Shown: positions 18,028-29,632 of the stretch, piece by piece
Layout: every line of letters starts with the position of its first letter
Numbering within the stretch: position 1 is the first letter of the stretch
Source of the DNA: Anaerostipes faecalis
GTDB lineage: Bacteria > Bacillota > Clostridia > Lachnospirales > Lachnospiraceae
DNA length: 64,000 nt
Direction of reading: 5' to 3'
NCBI RefSeq assembly: GCF_018982945.1
Contig: NZ_JABRXE010000008.1
Location: 56,779 to 120,778 of the forward strand
Notes under the pieces: model-generated
Database searches by the model: none
The model's input: the letters and a program-made list of their open reading frames with translations, nothing else
What the model was told of the DNA's origin: nothing
Program-made: the position numbers and the translations under genes

Positions 18028-18903
18028 TTATACTTCACTGAAAAATTTAGCCTTCACTTCTTCCACCGGCATTTCTTTTCCGGTAAACAGTTTAAAAGAT
18101 GCAACTCCCTGCCATAAAAGCATTCCATTCCCTGGAACTGTGATACATCCATGTTCTTTAGCTTCTCTTAACAGCCTTGTTTCTTTCGGATTATAAACAA
18201 CATCTGCTACTACCAGTCCTTCATGAAACAGACTTGTATCCGTGATAACTGTTGTATCTTCTTTCGGTTTCATTCCAAGAAGAGTTCCATTAACCAGAAT
18301 ATCTGCTGCATCAATTTTCTCACGCATAATATCTTTCGCATCCAGATCATACAATTCTACCTGACACTCCGGAACTTTTGCCATAATCTTTTCAACCATT
18401 TTTTCTGCTCTTTCGAAGAACGGATCTCTAGGATTAAAAATTGTAATTGATGCTGCTCCATCCAGTGCACATTGTACCTGAATGGCTGTTGCTGCTCCAC
18501 CTGCACCAAAGATCACGATATTTTTATCTTTTACTTCTACACCATGGTCTTTTAAATTGGCAACAAATCCTTCACCATCTGTAATATGTCCATACAGTTT
18601 TCCATCACGATTCACAATAGTGTTAACTGCTCCGATCAGTTCAGATGCCGGTGATAATTCATCCATATTCTGCGCTGCTGCTGTTTTACATGGCATTGTT
18701 ACATTACATCCCTGTATATTTAATAAACGCATGGTTTTTACAAATTCAGGCACCTGATCTTCTTTAATATCAAATGCAAGGTATGCTCCATCCACATCAC
18801 ATGCCTGAAAACCATAATTTTGCATTGCCGGTGATCCTGAATGTCCTACTGGCGACCCGATTAATCCGTATAACTTTGTTGTTCCTGTAATTCTCGCTTC
18901 CAT
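18028..18903 (-). CDS. aroE: Shikimate dehydrogenase
   Basis: It reduces 3-dehydroshikimate to shikimate with NADPH in aromatic amino-acid synthesis. The 291 residues show LIGSPVGHSGSPAMQN (substrate-binding serines), NVTMPCKTA with the catalytic lysine, the AVNTIV motif, the nucleotide-binding IFGAGGAATAI, and late VADVVYNPKETRLL and GNGMLLWQG. The spacing GCNVTMPCKT-LSPASELIGAVNT is typical of clostridial AroE/YdiB-like enzymes. It sits 13 bp after glpK. Confidence 0.92.
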   Translation of the reverse strand: MEARITGTTKLYGLIGSPVGHSGSPAMQNYGFQACDVDGAYLAFDIKEDQVPEFVKTMRLLNIQGCNVTMPCKTAAAQNMDELSPASELIGAVNTIVNRDGKLYGHITDGEGFVANLKDHGVEVKDKNIVIFGAGGAATAIQVQCALDGAASITIFNPRDPFFERAEKMVEKIMAKVPECQVELYDLDAKDIMREKIDAADILVNGTLLGMKPKEDTTVITDTSLFHEGLVVADVVYNPKETRLLREAKEHGCITVPGNGMLLWQGVASFKLFTGKEMPVEEVKAKFFSEV

Positions 18904-18916
18904 TATGCTAATTCTC

Positions 18917-20440
<1,524 letters not shown>

Positions 20441-21898
20441 CTATCTTCCTTCGATGATTTCCTGAATCAGATCTCTTTCATCCATATGGTGTTTTACACC
20501 TTTTATTTCCTGATAATCTTCATGTCCCTTCCCTGCAAGTATTACGATGTCCCCGCTTCCAGCATGTTCCATACAATATCGAATGGCTTCTTTACGATCC
20601 GGAATAGTTACATATTCACCCGGACCTTTATGAACACCAATCAAAATGTCATTGATAATATCCATTGGTTCTTCATTTCTTGGATTATCGGAAGTTACCA
20701 CTGTAAGATCTGCAAGATTTGAAGAAACCTCTCCCATTTCATAACGTCTGGCTTTTGCACGATTTCCACCACATCCAAATAAGCAGTAAATCTTTTTTGG
20801 ATTGTATTTTCTAATGGTTGTCAAAAGACTTTCCAGACTCATGGCATTGTGAGCATAATCAATCATTAATGTATATTCTCCTGGAGTTTTTACAATCTCC
20901 AGTCTTCCTTTTACCTGAATGGTATTCAATGCAGATAGTACATCCTCTTTTACAATTCCCATATGGCGGCAAAGAGAAATCGCTGCAAGGGAATTATATA
21001 CTGTAAAATCTCCCGGAATGTCTACATGAACATTGTATTCCTGTTTTCCTTTCAGATCATAGGATACTCCCAGATATCCAGGTTCCTGTATACGCTTTAC
21101 ATTCTGGGCATACACATCATTGGTATCTTTCATGCCAAATGTCTCAATATCACAGGTATGGTCTTTGATGATACGATCTACATACTCATCATCTCCATTG
21201 ACAATTCCCTGTTTACATTGCTGAAACAGAAGGCTCTTGCAATGAATATAATCATCCATATCCTTATGTTCGTTTTCCCCGATATGGTCTTCTGCCAGAT
21301 TGGTAAATAATCCATAATCAAAAGTGAATCCACCAACTCTGTGGAGCATAAGTCCCTGTGAAGATACTTCCATAACTACATTTTTACATCCTGCATCTGC
21401 CATCTTACGAAATGATTCCTGAATCACATAAGACTCCGGTGTCGTATTTACAGAAGGAATCTTATCATCACCAATAATCGTCTCAATGGTTCCGATCAAA
21501 CCTGTTTTCTGTCCTGCATGCTCCAGCACGGAACGAATCATATAAGTAATAGTTGTTTTCCCTTTGGTTCCTGTAATTCCAATAGTGGTAAGTTCTTCTG
21601 CAGGATATCCAAAATATGCTGCTGACATCTCTGCCAGCGCCAGTCTTGTATCCTTCACCTTAATAACGGTCAGCCCTTCCGGCATTTCTGTATCTTTCTC
21701 TACCACCACTGCTGCTGCACCATTTTCAGCAACCTGTGCAACAAATTTATGTCCGTCAAAAGCTGCTCCTGAAATACATACAAACACACTTCCTTTTTCA
21801 ACTTTTCTGGAATCATAAACCAGTGTAGATATTTCTATTTCTGCATCTCCCTGGATACATTCAAATTCTGATCGTTCTAATAAGTCTTTTAATTTCAT
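20441..21898 (-). CDS. murE: UDP-MurNAc-tripeptide synthetase (meso-DAP type)
   Basis: This Mur ligase adds the third stem-peptide residue to UDP-MurNAc-L-Ala-D-Glu. The 485 residues contain the ATP motif GITGTKGKTTITYMI, NTTPESYVIQ, and near the C-terminus TSDNPRNEEP, the DNPR motif associated with meso-diaminopimelate specificity. A GGAGG site before the ATG at 21898 is better placed than the in-frame codon at 21910. It follows dapF by about 14 bp; DapF makes the meso-DAP that this enzyme would use. Confidence 0.94.
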   Translation of the reverse strand: MKLKDLLERSEFECIQGDAEIEISTLVYDSRKVEKGSVFVCISGAAFDGHKFVAQVAENGAAAVVVEKDTEMPEGLTVIKVKDTRLALAEMSAAYFGYPAEELTTIGITGTKGKTTITYMIRSVLEHAGQKTGLIGTIETIIGDDKIPSVNTTPESYVIQESFRKMADAGCKNVVMEVSSQGLMLHRVGGFTFDYGLFTNLAEDHIGENEHKDMDDYIHCKSLLFQQCKQGIVNGDDEYVDRIIKDHTCDIETFGMKDTNDVYAQNVKRIQEPGYLGVSYDLKGKQEYNVHVDIPGDFTVYNSLAAISLCRHMGIVKEDVLSALNTIQVKGRLEIVKTPGEYTLMIDYAHNAMSLESLLTTIRKYNPKKIYCLFGCGGNRAKARRYEMGEVSSNLADLTVVTSDNPRNEEPMDIINDILIGVHKGPGEYVTIPDRKEAIRYCMEHAGSGDIVILAGKGHEDYQEIKGVKHHMDERDLIQEIIEGR

Positions 21899-21912
21899 CT
21901 TTTCCTCCAAAA

Positions 21913-22749
21913 TTAAAGTTCAATCTCCCCGTCAAATACCTTAGTTGCTGGTCCTGTCATAAAAATGGTGTTTTTATCTTCATCATATTCTATCTGAAGA
22001 TCTCCACCTAATAAATGCACCAGAACTTTCTTTCCTGTCTTGTGATTCAGATAAGATGCATATGCACTGGCACATGCTCCTGTACCACATGCCAGAGTCT
22101 CTCCTGCTCCACGTTCCCACACGCGCATTTTAATGGTATTTTCATCCACCACTTCAATAAACTCTGTATTGACTCTGTCAGGGAACATCGGATGATTTTC
22201 AAACTTTGGCCCGATTTTTTCAAGATCTAGATTATCTACAGAATCTACGAATACAACTCCGTGAGGATTTCCCATAGAAACACAGGTAATATTGTATTCT
22301 TTTCCATCTACAATCACAGGCTGATCAATGATTTCATCCAGATCATCATAAATTGCCGGTATTTTAGCAGCGTCTGTAATAGGTGCCTCCATATCAACTT
22401 TAACCCATGTCACCTTTCCATCTTCCACCGTAAGATCTAATTCTTTAATTCCACCTTTGGTTTCAATGGTAATTGTTGTTTTATCTGTCAATCCATAATC
22501 ATAAACATATTTGGCAATACAGCGCACTCCATTGCCACACATGGCACCTTCTGATCCATCAGAGTTATACATGGCCATCCTAAAATCAGCTTTATCTGAT
22601 GGACAAATACATATCATTCCGTCAGAACCAATTCCAAAATGACGGTCACTAACAAATTTTGCCACCTTGTTCGGGTCATCTATGGTTTCTTCAAAACAGT
22701 TTACATATACGTAGTCATTTCCACAACCGTGCATTTTTGTAAATTTCAT
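21913..22749 (-). CDS. dapF: Diaminopimelate epimerase
   Basis: It interconverts LL- and meso-diaminopimelate in lysine and peptidoglycan synthesis. The 278 residues contain both active-site cysteine motifs, GAMCGNGVRCIAKY and LACGTGACASAYA, and the N-terminal KMHGCGNDYVYVN. It heads a two-gene unit with murE, preceded by an AAAGGAG site and a divergent-looking AT-rich stretch. Confidence 0.96.
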   Translation of the reverse strand: MKFTKMHGCGNDYVYVNCFEETIDDPNKVAKFVSDRHFGIGSDGMICICPSDKADFRMAMYNSDGSEGAMCGNGVRCIAKYVYDYGLTDKTTITIETKGGIKELDLTVEDGKVTWVKVDMEAPITDAAKIPAIYDDLDEIIDQPVIVDGKEYNITCVSMGNPHGVVFVDSVDNLDLEKIGPKFENHPMFPDRVNTEFIEVVDENTIKMRVWERGAGETLACGTGACASAYASYLNHKTGKKVLVHLLGGDLQIEYDEDKNTIFMTGPATKVFDGEIEL

Positions 22750-22856
22750 GTAATCACTCCTTTTTTCACTTTTTTATTATTCTATCACAAGGGCATTATT
22801 AAAGTCTACCAATTCTTGTTCTCATTCATAACAAGCACTATTTTATTCCACAGAGA

Positions 22857-22894
22857 AAAAACTGCGCTTTCAGATTACCTGAAAACGCAGTTTT
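22857..22894. terminator. Bidirectional-type terminator after the aminotransferase
   Basis: Inverted arms AAAACTGCG (22857-22865) and CGCAGTTTT (22886-22894), with a further TTTCAG/CTGAAA inner stem, are flanked by T-runs on both strands. It ends the aminotransferase transcript. Confidence 0.85.
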
Positions 22895-22915
22895 CTTTTT
22901 CGCAATTTGTATATA

Positions 22916-24184
22916 TTATGCTTCTAACAGTTTTTCAATTCCAGCCTTCTTTACACAGACACAGAATAAATCCATTGCCTGCTGGAGTTCTTCAACTGTA
23001 GGATAGGTTGGAGCAATTCTTAAATTACTGTCCATTGGATCGTTTTTATATGGATAAGTTGCCCCCGCTCCTGTCAGAACAACACCTGCTTCTTTGGCAA
23101 GACGTACAACTTCTTTTGCACATCCTGGAAGAACATCAACAGAAACAAAGTATCCGCCTTTCGGATTTTCCCATGTGATCAGACCACTTCCTGCCAGCTC
23201 TTTTTCCAAAGTATTTAACACTGTTTCAAATTTAGGTTTCATACAATCTGCAAGAATCTGCATATGATTGCGAAGTCCCTGAGCATCTTTAAAGAACTGT
23301 ACATGGCGAAGCTGATTGATTTTATCAAATCCAATAGTCTGTGCGCCCATGATTTTTTTAATTTCAGCAATATTTTCATCACTGGCTGCAACCAGAGAAA
23401 CACCTGCCCCAGGGAAAGAAATTTTGGAAGTTGAGAAGAAATAATAAGGACGGTTCTTTGTTCCTGCCTCTTCACACGCATCTAAAATATTCTTTACTTT
23501 TACATCTTCAAATATCGGATGCACACCATATGCATTGTCCCAGAATATTTTAAAATCTTTTGCAGCTGTCTTCATGGAAGCCAGACGATCTACTGTTTCA
23601 TCACTGTAACAGATACCCTGTGGATTAGAGAATTTTGGTACACACCAGATTCCTTTAATAGAATCATCTTCTGCTACAAGTTTTTCTACCTGATCCATAT
23701 CAGGACCATCATTTGTCATAGTAACCGGAATCATTTCCATTCCGAGGGTTTCACAAATGGTAAAATGTCTGTCATATCCTGGTGCCGGACAAAGGAATTT
23801 TACTTTATCCAGCTGTCCCCAAGGTTTTTCACCCATGGTACCAAATACAAAAAGACGCATCATTGCATCAAACATCAGATTTAAGCTGGCATTTCCACCA
23901 ATAATCAGCTGATCTGCCGGAATATCAAGTAATTCACTGAAAAGTCTTTTCATTTCAGGAATTCCATCCAGCACACCATAGTTTCGTACGTCCATCCCAG
24001 CTTCTGTGTGGAAATCTGTCATTTCTTTTAACATTCCATTGGAACAATCAACCTGACTTGGTGCAGGTTTTCCTCTGGACATATCCAAGGAAAGGTTCAT
24101 GTCCTTAAATTCCTGATATTTCTTATCAACTTCTTCTTTTAATACCTGAAGTTCTTCTTTTGTTTTTTGCGTAAATGATTCCAT
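22916..24184 (-). CDS. PLP-dependent aminotransferase, class I (1Ae-type aspartate aminotransferase family)
   Basis: A 422-residue fold-type I aminotransferase with the PLP lysine in FSTSKISFPGAGVS and the conserved PKFSNPQG, NAYGVHPI and RIAPTYPT motifs. It belongs to the group with a MSRGKPAP N-terminal signature, for which aspartate aminotransferase activity has been shown in Corynebacterium; the family domain was once labelled alanine-glyoxylate aminotransferase or MocR-like. There is no attached DNA-binding domain. It stands alone between two transcription units, with its own terminator. Confidence 0.85.
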   Translation of the reverse strand: MESFTQKTKEELQVLKEEVDKKYQEFKDMNLSLDMSRGKPAPSQVDCSNGMLKEMTDFHTEAGMDVRNYGVLDGIPEMKRLFSELLDIPADQLIIGGNASLNLMFDAMMRLFVFGTMGEKPWGQLDKVKFLCPAPGYDRHFTICETLGMEMIPVTMTNDGPDMDQVEKLVAEDDSIKGIWCVPKFSNPQGICYSDETVDRLASMKTAAKDFKIFWDNAYGVHPIFEDVKVKNILDACEEAGTKNRPYYFFSTSKISFPGAGVSLVAASDENIAEIKKIMGAQTIGFDKINQLRHVQFFKDAQGLRNHMQILADCMKPKFETVLNTLEKELAGSGLITWENPKGGYFVSVDVLPGCAKEVVRLAKEAGVVLTGAGATYPYKNDPMDSNLRIAPTYPTVEELQQAMDLFCVCVKKAGIEKLLEA

Positions 24185-24209
24185 TTGTCTTTTTCTTCCT
24201 TCCTATAAT

Positions 24210-25229
24210 CTATTCTGTCTTATCCCATTCCAAACTATTATATTCCTTTTTAGGTTCGCGAACCAGTAAGTTGGTTACTTCTTCTTTTGGATCTGCATTT
24301 TCAAACAATACCCGATTCACAGCTTCAACAATCGGCACAGATACTCCGCATTTTTTAGCCAGTCCAAGAGCAGCTTTTGCTGAATATACACCCTCAACTA
24401 CCATTTTAACCTCTTTCATTGCCTCATCAGCTGTCATTCCTTTTCCGATCAAATATCCAGCTTTTCGGTTACGGCTGTGGACACTGGTACAGGTTACGAT
24501 CAGATCACCTACTCCTGTCAGTCCTGAGAAAGTCTCAGGTTTTCCTCCAAGAGCAACTCCCAGGCGTGAAAGTTCAGCAATTCCTCTTGTCATTAATGCT
24601 GCCTTCGTATTATCACCATATCCAAGACCATCTGTGGTTCCGGCTGCCAGAGCGATAACATTCTTTAATGCCCCTCCCAATTCAATTCCTATTATATCCG
24701 GATTGGTATACACACGGAACACTTCACTCATAAAGGTATCCTGAAGCATTTCTGCAATTTCTTTTTTTCTGGATGATACTACAACTGTTGTCGGAATTCC
24801 TTTTCCAACTTCTTCTGCATGACTTGGTCCCGAAAGCACACAGACTTCGGCATTTGGAATTTCTTCTTCGATGATTTCAGATAATGTCATATATGTGACA
24901 TCTTCGATTCCTTTTGCCACATTCACAATAACCTGTCCGTCTTCAATAAAAGGTGCCATCTGTTTTGCCATCGTACGAACAACCGGTGATGGAACTGCCA
25001 TTACGACAATATCTTTATCTTTCAGACTGGTTTCAAGATCTGCTTCCACTGTAATATTTTCAGGCAGTATGACTCCTGGAAGCTTATCTTCTTGCTCTCT
25101 TTTTGTTGTCAGCATTTCAATCTCATGAGAATCTACTGACCACAGCATTACTTCATGTCCGTTGTTTGCCAATAGTACAGCAAGGGCAGTTCCCCAGCTT
25201 CCTGCACCAATAACACTAACTTTTTTCAT
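24210..25229 (-). CDS. gpsA: Glycerol-3-phosphate dehydrogenase [NAD(P)+]
   Basis: It reduces dihydroxyacetone phosphate to sn-glycerol-3-phosphate for phospholipid synthesis. The 339 residues include the dinucleotide site VIGAGSWGTALAVLL, the SGPSHAEEVGKGIPTT motif, the catalytic lysine region ELGGALKNVIALAAG, and GLTGVGDLIVTCTS. It follows plsY by 9 bp, so both steps of lysophosphatidate formation are coupled. Confidence 0.97.
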   Translation of the reverse strand: MKKVSVIGAGSWGTALAVLLANNGHEVMLWSVDSHEIEMLTTKREQEDKLPGVILPENITVEADLETSLKDKDIVVMAVPSPVVRTMAKQMAPFIEDGQVIVNVAKGIEDVTYMTLSEIIEEEIPNAEVCVLSGPSHAEEVGKGIPTTVVVSSRKKEIAEMLQDTFMSEVFRVYTNPDIIGIELGGALKNVIALAAGTTDGLGYGDNTKAALMTRGIAELSRLGVALGGKPETFSGLTGVGDLIVTCTSVHSRNRKAGYLIGKGMTADEAMKEVKMVVEGVYSAKAALGLAKKCGVSVPIVEAVNRVLFENADPKEEVTNLLVREPKKEYNSLEWDKTE

Positions 25230-25238
25230 TTATTCCTC

Positions 25239-25862
25239 CTAACGATCAACCTTTTGACCTAATTTATTTTCAGTTCCATGAATTAATCTGTCAATATTCG
25301 CACGATGTCTCCAAATTGCCATAATAGTAAAAATGCATCCCACAACTACAAGTGCTGTATCATGTGGGCTATTAAAATACAGAATAAACGGGATAATCAA
25401 TACCATACATATGGATCCAAGTGATACATATTTGGTAATAATCGTCACAACAAGGAAAACAAGTGCACATAAAAGTCCTAACTGCCAGTGGAATGCAAAG
25501 ATAACACCTCCGGTAGTTGCAATTCCCTTACCTCCTTTAAATCCAAGATAAAATGGGAAGTTATGACCAAGCACTACCGCGAATCCAGTCAAAAGCCACA
25601 ATGCCGCCTGTCCGTCAACTCCAAATGCCGGAATGATTATGTATCTGGCAAGATTCACTGCAACCAGTCCCTTCGCCGCATCACCTAAAAATGTCACGAT
25701 TGCTGCTCTCTTGCCAAGTGTTCTTAAAGCGTTTGTTGTTCCGGAATTTCCACTTCCGTAATCACGAATATCTATTTTATTAACTTTTCCAACAATATAT
25801 CCTGTCTGGATACATCCAAACAAATATCCTATTAACATACATACTGCCATACAAACTATCAT
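25239..25862 (-). CDS. plsY: Acyl-phosphate glycerol-3-phosphate acyltransferase
   Basis: This membrane enzyme transfers an acyl group from acyl-phosphate to glycerol-3-phosphate. The 207 residues form about five hydrophobic segments, with the PlsY signatures RDYGSGNSGTTNALRTLGK, GHNFPFYLGFKGGKGIATTGG and WRHRANIDRL. Its ATG overlaps the der stop as TAATG, and gpsA follows directly; der-plsY-gpsA is a conserved Firmicute cluster. Confidence 0.96.
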   Translation of the reverse strand: MIVCMAVCMLIGYLFGCIQTGYIVGKVNKIDIRDYGSGNSGTTNALRTLGKRAAIVTFLGDAAKGLVAVNLARYIIIPAFGVDGQAALWLLTGFAVVLGHNFPFYLGFKGGKGIATTGGVIFAFHWQLGLLCALVFLVVTIITKYVSLGSICMVLIIPFILYFNSPHDTALVVVGCIFTIMAIWRHRANIDRLIHGTENKLGQKVDR

Positions 25863-27184
25863 TATCTTTCCTTCCTTTCCCTGGCAATAATATGGATTGG
25901 AGTTCCACGGAAACCGAATGTATTTCGAATCTGATTTTCCAGATATCTTGTATATGAAAAATGCATCAGCTGTCTATCATTGATAAATACCACAAATGTC
26001 GGAGGTTTTACAGAAACCTGCGTCATATAATAAAGTTTCAGACGTTTTCCTTTATCAGATGGAGGCTGTTTCATTGCCATTGCCTCTGCAAGAATTTCAT
26101 TTAATACACCGGTCTGCACACGAAGTGCATGATTTTCAATTACAACATCCAGCAAATCAAAAATCTTATTGAATCTTTGTCCTGTTTTTGCCGATACAAA
26201 TACCAACTCCGCATAAGACATATATGCAAGCACTTCTCTTACTTTGTTTGTATATTTATATATTGTTTTATCATCTTTTTCAATTAAATCCCATTTATTT
26301 ACCGCAATGATCATTCCTTTTCCTCGTTCATGGGCTATTCCTGCAATCTTCGCATCCTGCTCTGTAATTCCTTCTTCTGCATCAATTACAAGAATCGCAA
26401 CATCACAGCGTTCTACCGCTGCAACCGTACGAATGACACTATATCGCTCAAGATCTTCCTTGATACGGCTTTTTCTTCTCAGACCTGCAGTATCAATAAA
26501 CACATATTCCTTATCTCCCCTGCGGATTACCGTGTCGATAGCATCTCGGGTAGTCCCTGCAATATCAGAAACAATCAGTCTTTCTTCTCCCAGCATCTTA
26601 TTGATCATAGAAGATTTTCCTGCATTTGGCTTTCCGATAATCGCTATTTTCGGACGTTCATCATCCTCTTCCTTAAGGCTCTCAGGATCACAGTTGGCGA
26701 TAACCTCATCTAACAAATCTCCAAAACCAATCTTGGAATTTGCAGAAACCGGAAACGGTGTTCCTAAACCAAGGTTATAAAACTCATAGGTATCCATGAT
26801 AAATTTTTCATAGTTATCAACCTTGTTTACTGCAAGCACCACTGGTTTCTGTGAACGACGCAGCATATCTGCGACCTGATAATCTGCATCCACCAGACCC
26901 TGTCTCACATCAGTCAGAAAAATAATCACATCTGCTGTTTCAATGGCAATCTCCGCCTGATCCCTCATACGAGACAACAGCAAATCTCCTGTATCCGGTT
27001 CAATTCCTCCTGTATCAATCATTGTAAACTGATAATCCAGCCAGGAAATATCCGCATAAATTCTGTCTCTTGTTACTCCAGGAGTATCCTTAACAATAGA
27101 AATATCTTCTCCCGCCAATGCATTAAACAATGTAGATTTACCAACGTTTGGTCTTCCCACAATAGCTACAATTGGTTTACTCAT
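25862..27184 (-). CDS. der: Ribosome biogenesis GTPase Der (EngA)
   Basis: A double-GTPase protein required for 50S subunit maturation. The 440 residues contain two G domains: [14 protein letters not shown] with DTPGVTRD and NKVD, then [14 protein letters not shown] with [10 protein letters not shown] and NKWD. A C-terminal KH-like domain follows, with [12 protein letters not shown] at the end. It starts the der-plsY-gpsA unit. Confidence 0.97.
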   Translation of the reverse strand: MSKPIVAIVGRPNVGKSTLFNALAGEDISIVKDTPGVTRDRIYADISWLDYQFTMIDTGGIEPDTGDLLLSRMRDQAEIAIETADVIIFLTDVRQGLVDADYQVADMLRRSQKPVVLAVNKVDNYEKFIMDTYEFYNLGLGTPFPVSANSKIGFGDLLDEVIANCDPESLKEEDDERPKIAIIGKPNAGKSSMINKMLGEERLIVSDIAGTTRDAIDTVIRRGDKEYVFIDTAGLRRKSRIKEDLERYSVIRTVAAVERCDVAILVIDAEEGITEQDAKIAGIAHERGKGMIIAVNKWDLIEKDDKTIYKYTNKVREVLAYMSYAELVFVSAKTGQRFNKIFDLLDVVIENHALRVQTGVLNEILAEAMAMKQPPSDKGKRLKLYYMTQVSVKPPTFVVFINDRQLMHFSYTRYLENQIRNTFGFRGTPIHIIARERKER

Positions 27185-27255
27185 AATCTATATTCCTCTC
27201 TTAATATTCATAAAAAACAGATATTCATGTATAGTATAAAATAATATCCTTTTAA

Positions 27256-28074
27256 TTACAATACGATAAATGCTCCTAAATTACCTCTTTTTCCATGACT
27301 GGCTCTATGAGAAAATAATAATTCAGAATTACAGCAGGTACAAATATCTGTCACATCCAGATGTTCTTTTAAAATCCCTGCCTCAAGTAAAATGATTTCA
27401 TTTACTTTCCATAAATCCAGCTGGTATTTCCCATTTCCTTTATCTATCAGATAATCTTCCCATGGGCATTCCTTAAATTCCTTTTTAAATTCTATTGCAA
27501 CATCCTCACTGATTTCATAACAGTCCTGACAAATGGACGGTCCAACTGCTGCAATAATATCTTTTCTCTCACATCCATAATCTTTTTCCATGACGCTTAC
27601 CATTTTAGCCCCGATCCTTCCGACAGTCCCCCGCCATCCGGAATGTGCCATTGCTGCCACTTCTTTGATCGGATCGTAAAAAAATAACGGAACACAATCT
27701 GCATAACTGGTATACATTGGAATTCCTTTTATATTTGTCACCAGTCCATCCATATGTGTCATTACTTTACCACAATCTTCTTCTGTAACTTTATGAATGC
27801 TTGTTTCATGGATCTGATTTGAAAAAACCAGTTTTTGGGAATCAAACCCAATAGCTTTTCCAATTCTGCGGAAATTCTCATCTACTGCATTTTTGTCATC
27901 TCCTCTGGTATAGCTTAAATTCAGAGATGAAAAAATACCTTTACTGACTCCTCCAATTCTGGTAGAAAATCCATGTGTAACTCCCGCTTTATCTAATTTT
28001 TTAAAAGTAATATATGGCACTTCACCCTGGTGAAGCACCGTAGAATGATTTTGATTTGACTTCTTAAAATGCAT
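27256..28074 (-). CDS. pgeF: Multicopper-polyphenol-oxidase-like protein (YfiH/PgeF family)
   Basis: This 272-residue protein of the YfiH/YlmD family carries the conserved zinc-site motifs MAHSGWRGTVGRIG, GPSICQDCYEI, and CTCCNSELLFSHRASHGKRG near the C-terminus. Family members have been described as purine nucleoside phosphorylases/adenosine deaminases or as peptidoglycan-editing factors. Its start overlaps the end of yraN by 11 bp, showing co-transcription. The family is certain; the in vivo substrate is not. Confidence 0.88.
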   Translation of the reverse strand: MHFKKSNQNHSTVLHQGEVPYITFKKLDKAGVTHGFSTRIGGVSKGIFSSLNLSYTRGDDKNAVDENFRRIGKAIGFDSQKLVFSNQIHETSIHKVTEEDCGKVMTHMDGLVTNIKGIPMYTSYADCVPLFFYDPIKEVAAMAHSGWRGTVGRIGAKMVSVMEKDYGCERKDIIAAVGPSICQDCYEISEDVAIEFKKEFKECPWEDYLIDKGNGKYQLDLWKVNEIILLEAGILKEHLDVTDICTCCNSELLFSHRASHGKRGNLGAFIVL

Positions 28075-28405
28075 GTTTTATCACTCTTATTTTCTTTCCT
28101 AATATTTCAACTACATCAAAACGTATGGCTTTATCAAATGAAATAGAATGCTGCTTCATATAAACCATAGCTGTTTTTCTTATTTTAGCCTGTTTCTTTT
28201 GGTCAACTGACTCCCCGGGATATCCATAACAGGAATCTTTCCGATATTTCACTTCTACAAAGACCAGCACCTCTGAATCCATTGCTATAATATCAATTTC
28301 TCCGGTACGAATTCCATAATTCTGTTCCAGAATCACATATCCCTGCAGTTTCAAAAATTCTGCTGCAACTTTTTCAGCTGCCATTCCCTTTTTCCTCTGA
28401 TTCAT
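28064..28405 (-). CDS. YraN family endonuclease-like protein
   Basis: A 113-residue UPF0102 protein with the restriction-endonuclease-like core GEIDIIAMDSEVLVFVEVKYRK (Asp, Glu and Lys positions conserved). The role is unknown; the fold suggests nuclease action in recombination or repair. It overlaps the rnhB stop as TAATG, and rnhB-yraN is a widely conserved pair. Confidence 0.9.
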   Translation of the reverse strand: MNQRKKGMAAEKVAAEFLKLQGYVILEQNYGIRTGEIDIIAMDSEVLVFVEVKYRKDSCYGYPGESVDQKKQAKIRKTAMVYMKQHSISFDKAIRFDVVEILGKKIRVIKHAF

Positions 28406-29061
28406 TATATATACTTCTTTACAAAGGTTTTTCGATGAATATCACAGATTCCATGCTCTTTAATACCCTGAATATGCGCCTTTGTTCCATATCCTTTATT
28501 TTTTGCAAAATCATAGCCTGGATATACATCGTCATATTCTTTCATCATACGATCCCTGGTTACTTTTGCAACAATACTGGCTGCAGCAATGGATGCACTT
28601 TGTGCATCACCTTTGATAATCGGAATCTGAGGAATATCAACTTCAGGTATTGTTACCGCATCATTTAACAAAAGATCAGGCTGTACAGTCAAACTTGAAA
28701 TTGCAGAGCGCATTGCCTGATATGTAGCCTGCAGAATGTTTATATCATCAATCACTTTTTCTGATGCCATGCCGATACCAACTGCAACTGCCTTTTCATT
28801 TATTTCATCATAAAGCATTTCTCTTTTTTTCTCAGAAAGCTTTTTAGAATCATTTAAATACAAAATATCACAGTCCTTTGGAAGAATCACTGCTGCTGCC
28901 ACAACCGGACCGGCAAAAGGTCCTCTTCCAACCTCATCGATTCCACATATATATGAACAATCACCATGTTCTCTTTCATAAGAGAACATTTGATACATTC
29001 TTTCTTTTTCCTGCTTTAATTTTTCAGCTTTTCTTGCTTCTCTTTCTTCTTTTTTTGTCAT
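28405..29061 (-). CDS. rnhB: Ribonuclease HII
   Basis: It removes ribonucleotides from DNA-RNA hybrids. From the chosen ATG it has 218 residues with a basic, charged N-terminal extension of about 35 residues ([19 protein letters not shown]) before the catalytic [17 protein letters not shown] motif (Asp, Glu). [31 protein letters not shown] and the [16 protein letters not shown] motif follow. A GTG at 29097 is possible in frame, but AAGGA precedes the ATG at 29061, just after the signal peptidase stop. Confidence 0.95.
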   Translation of the reverse strand: MTKKEEREARKAEKLKQEKERMYQMFSYEREHGDCSYICGIDEVGRGPFAGPVVAAAVILPKDCDILYLNDSKKLSEKKREMLYDEINEKAVAVGIGMASEKVIDDINILQATYQAMRSAISSLTVQPDLLLNDAVTIPEVDIPQIPIIKGDAQSASIAAASIVAKVTRDRMMKEYDDVYPGYDFAKNKGYGTKAHIQGIKEHGICDIHRKTFVKKYI

Positions 29062-29063
29062 TT

Positions 29064-29624
29064 TTATTCCTTCTGAATCCTTCCTGCCTGTTTCCACGGA
29101 TATATTCTGAAAATAACTCTGCCGATTATTTCATCCCGGCGAACCGATCCAACTTCCTTATAACGGCTGTCCAGACTGTTTTCCCGATTATCTCCCAGAA
29201 CAAAATACTCATCTTTTCCCAGTTTCACTGTTTTAGTCATAGTACCCTGATGAGTATAGTAATCTTTCGCATAATCCCATGAAATTTCTCTATCATTAAT
29301 ATACACAACACCGTTAGCGATTCTGATTATCTCTCCTGGTAACCCGATAATACGTTTTACAAATAATCTTTTCTGATCTCCCGGTCCCGGAAATACAACA
29401 ATATCAAACCTTTCCGGAGCTTTGAAACGATAGGTCAGTTTATCCAGTATAACCTGATCACCATCTGACAGCACGGGCTCCATGGAGCTTCCTGTTATTT
29501 TTGTACGCTCACCGACAAAAATAATGACTCCTGCAGCAACTATTGCCGCCATAGCAAATGTAACCAGCCAGAGAAACAACTCTCTTCTGTCTCGGTTTTT
29601 TCGTCTTCTGACGCGAAATGACAT
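29064..29624 (-). CDS. lepB: Signal peptidase I (first of two)
   Basis: This membrane serine protease cleaves Sec/Tat signal peptides. The 186 residues have a basic N-terminus, one transmembrane segment (~16-37), the catalytic serine at 47 in [10 protein letters not shown], the catalytic lysine in [14 protein letters not shown] and the [11 protein letters not shown] box. It is a short, single-anchor Gram-positive type. It lies between rbgA and rnhB and shares the neighbourhood with a second signal peptidase at 30500-31054. Confidence 0.94.
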   Translation of the reverse strand: MSFRVRRRKNRDRRELFLWLVTFAMAAIVAAGVIIFVGERTKITGSSMEPVLSDGDQVILDKLTYRFKAPERFDIVVFPGPGDQKRLFVKRIIGLPGEIIRIANGVVYINDREISWDYAKDYYTHQGTMTKTVKLGKDEYFVLGDNRENSLDSRYKEVGSVRRDEIIGRVIFRIYPWKQAGRIQKE

Positions 29625-29632
29625 ATTAAACC

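Noticed and set aside
24175-24744. Plus-strand reading frame opposite gpsA
   Set aside because: It is antisense to conserved gpsA sequence and has no ribosome site or family motif.
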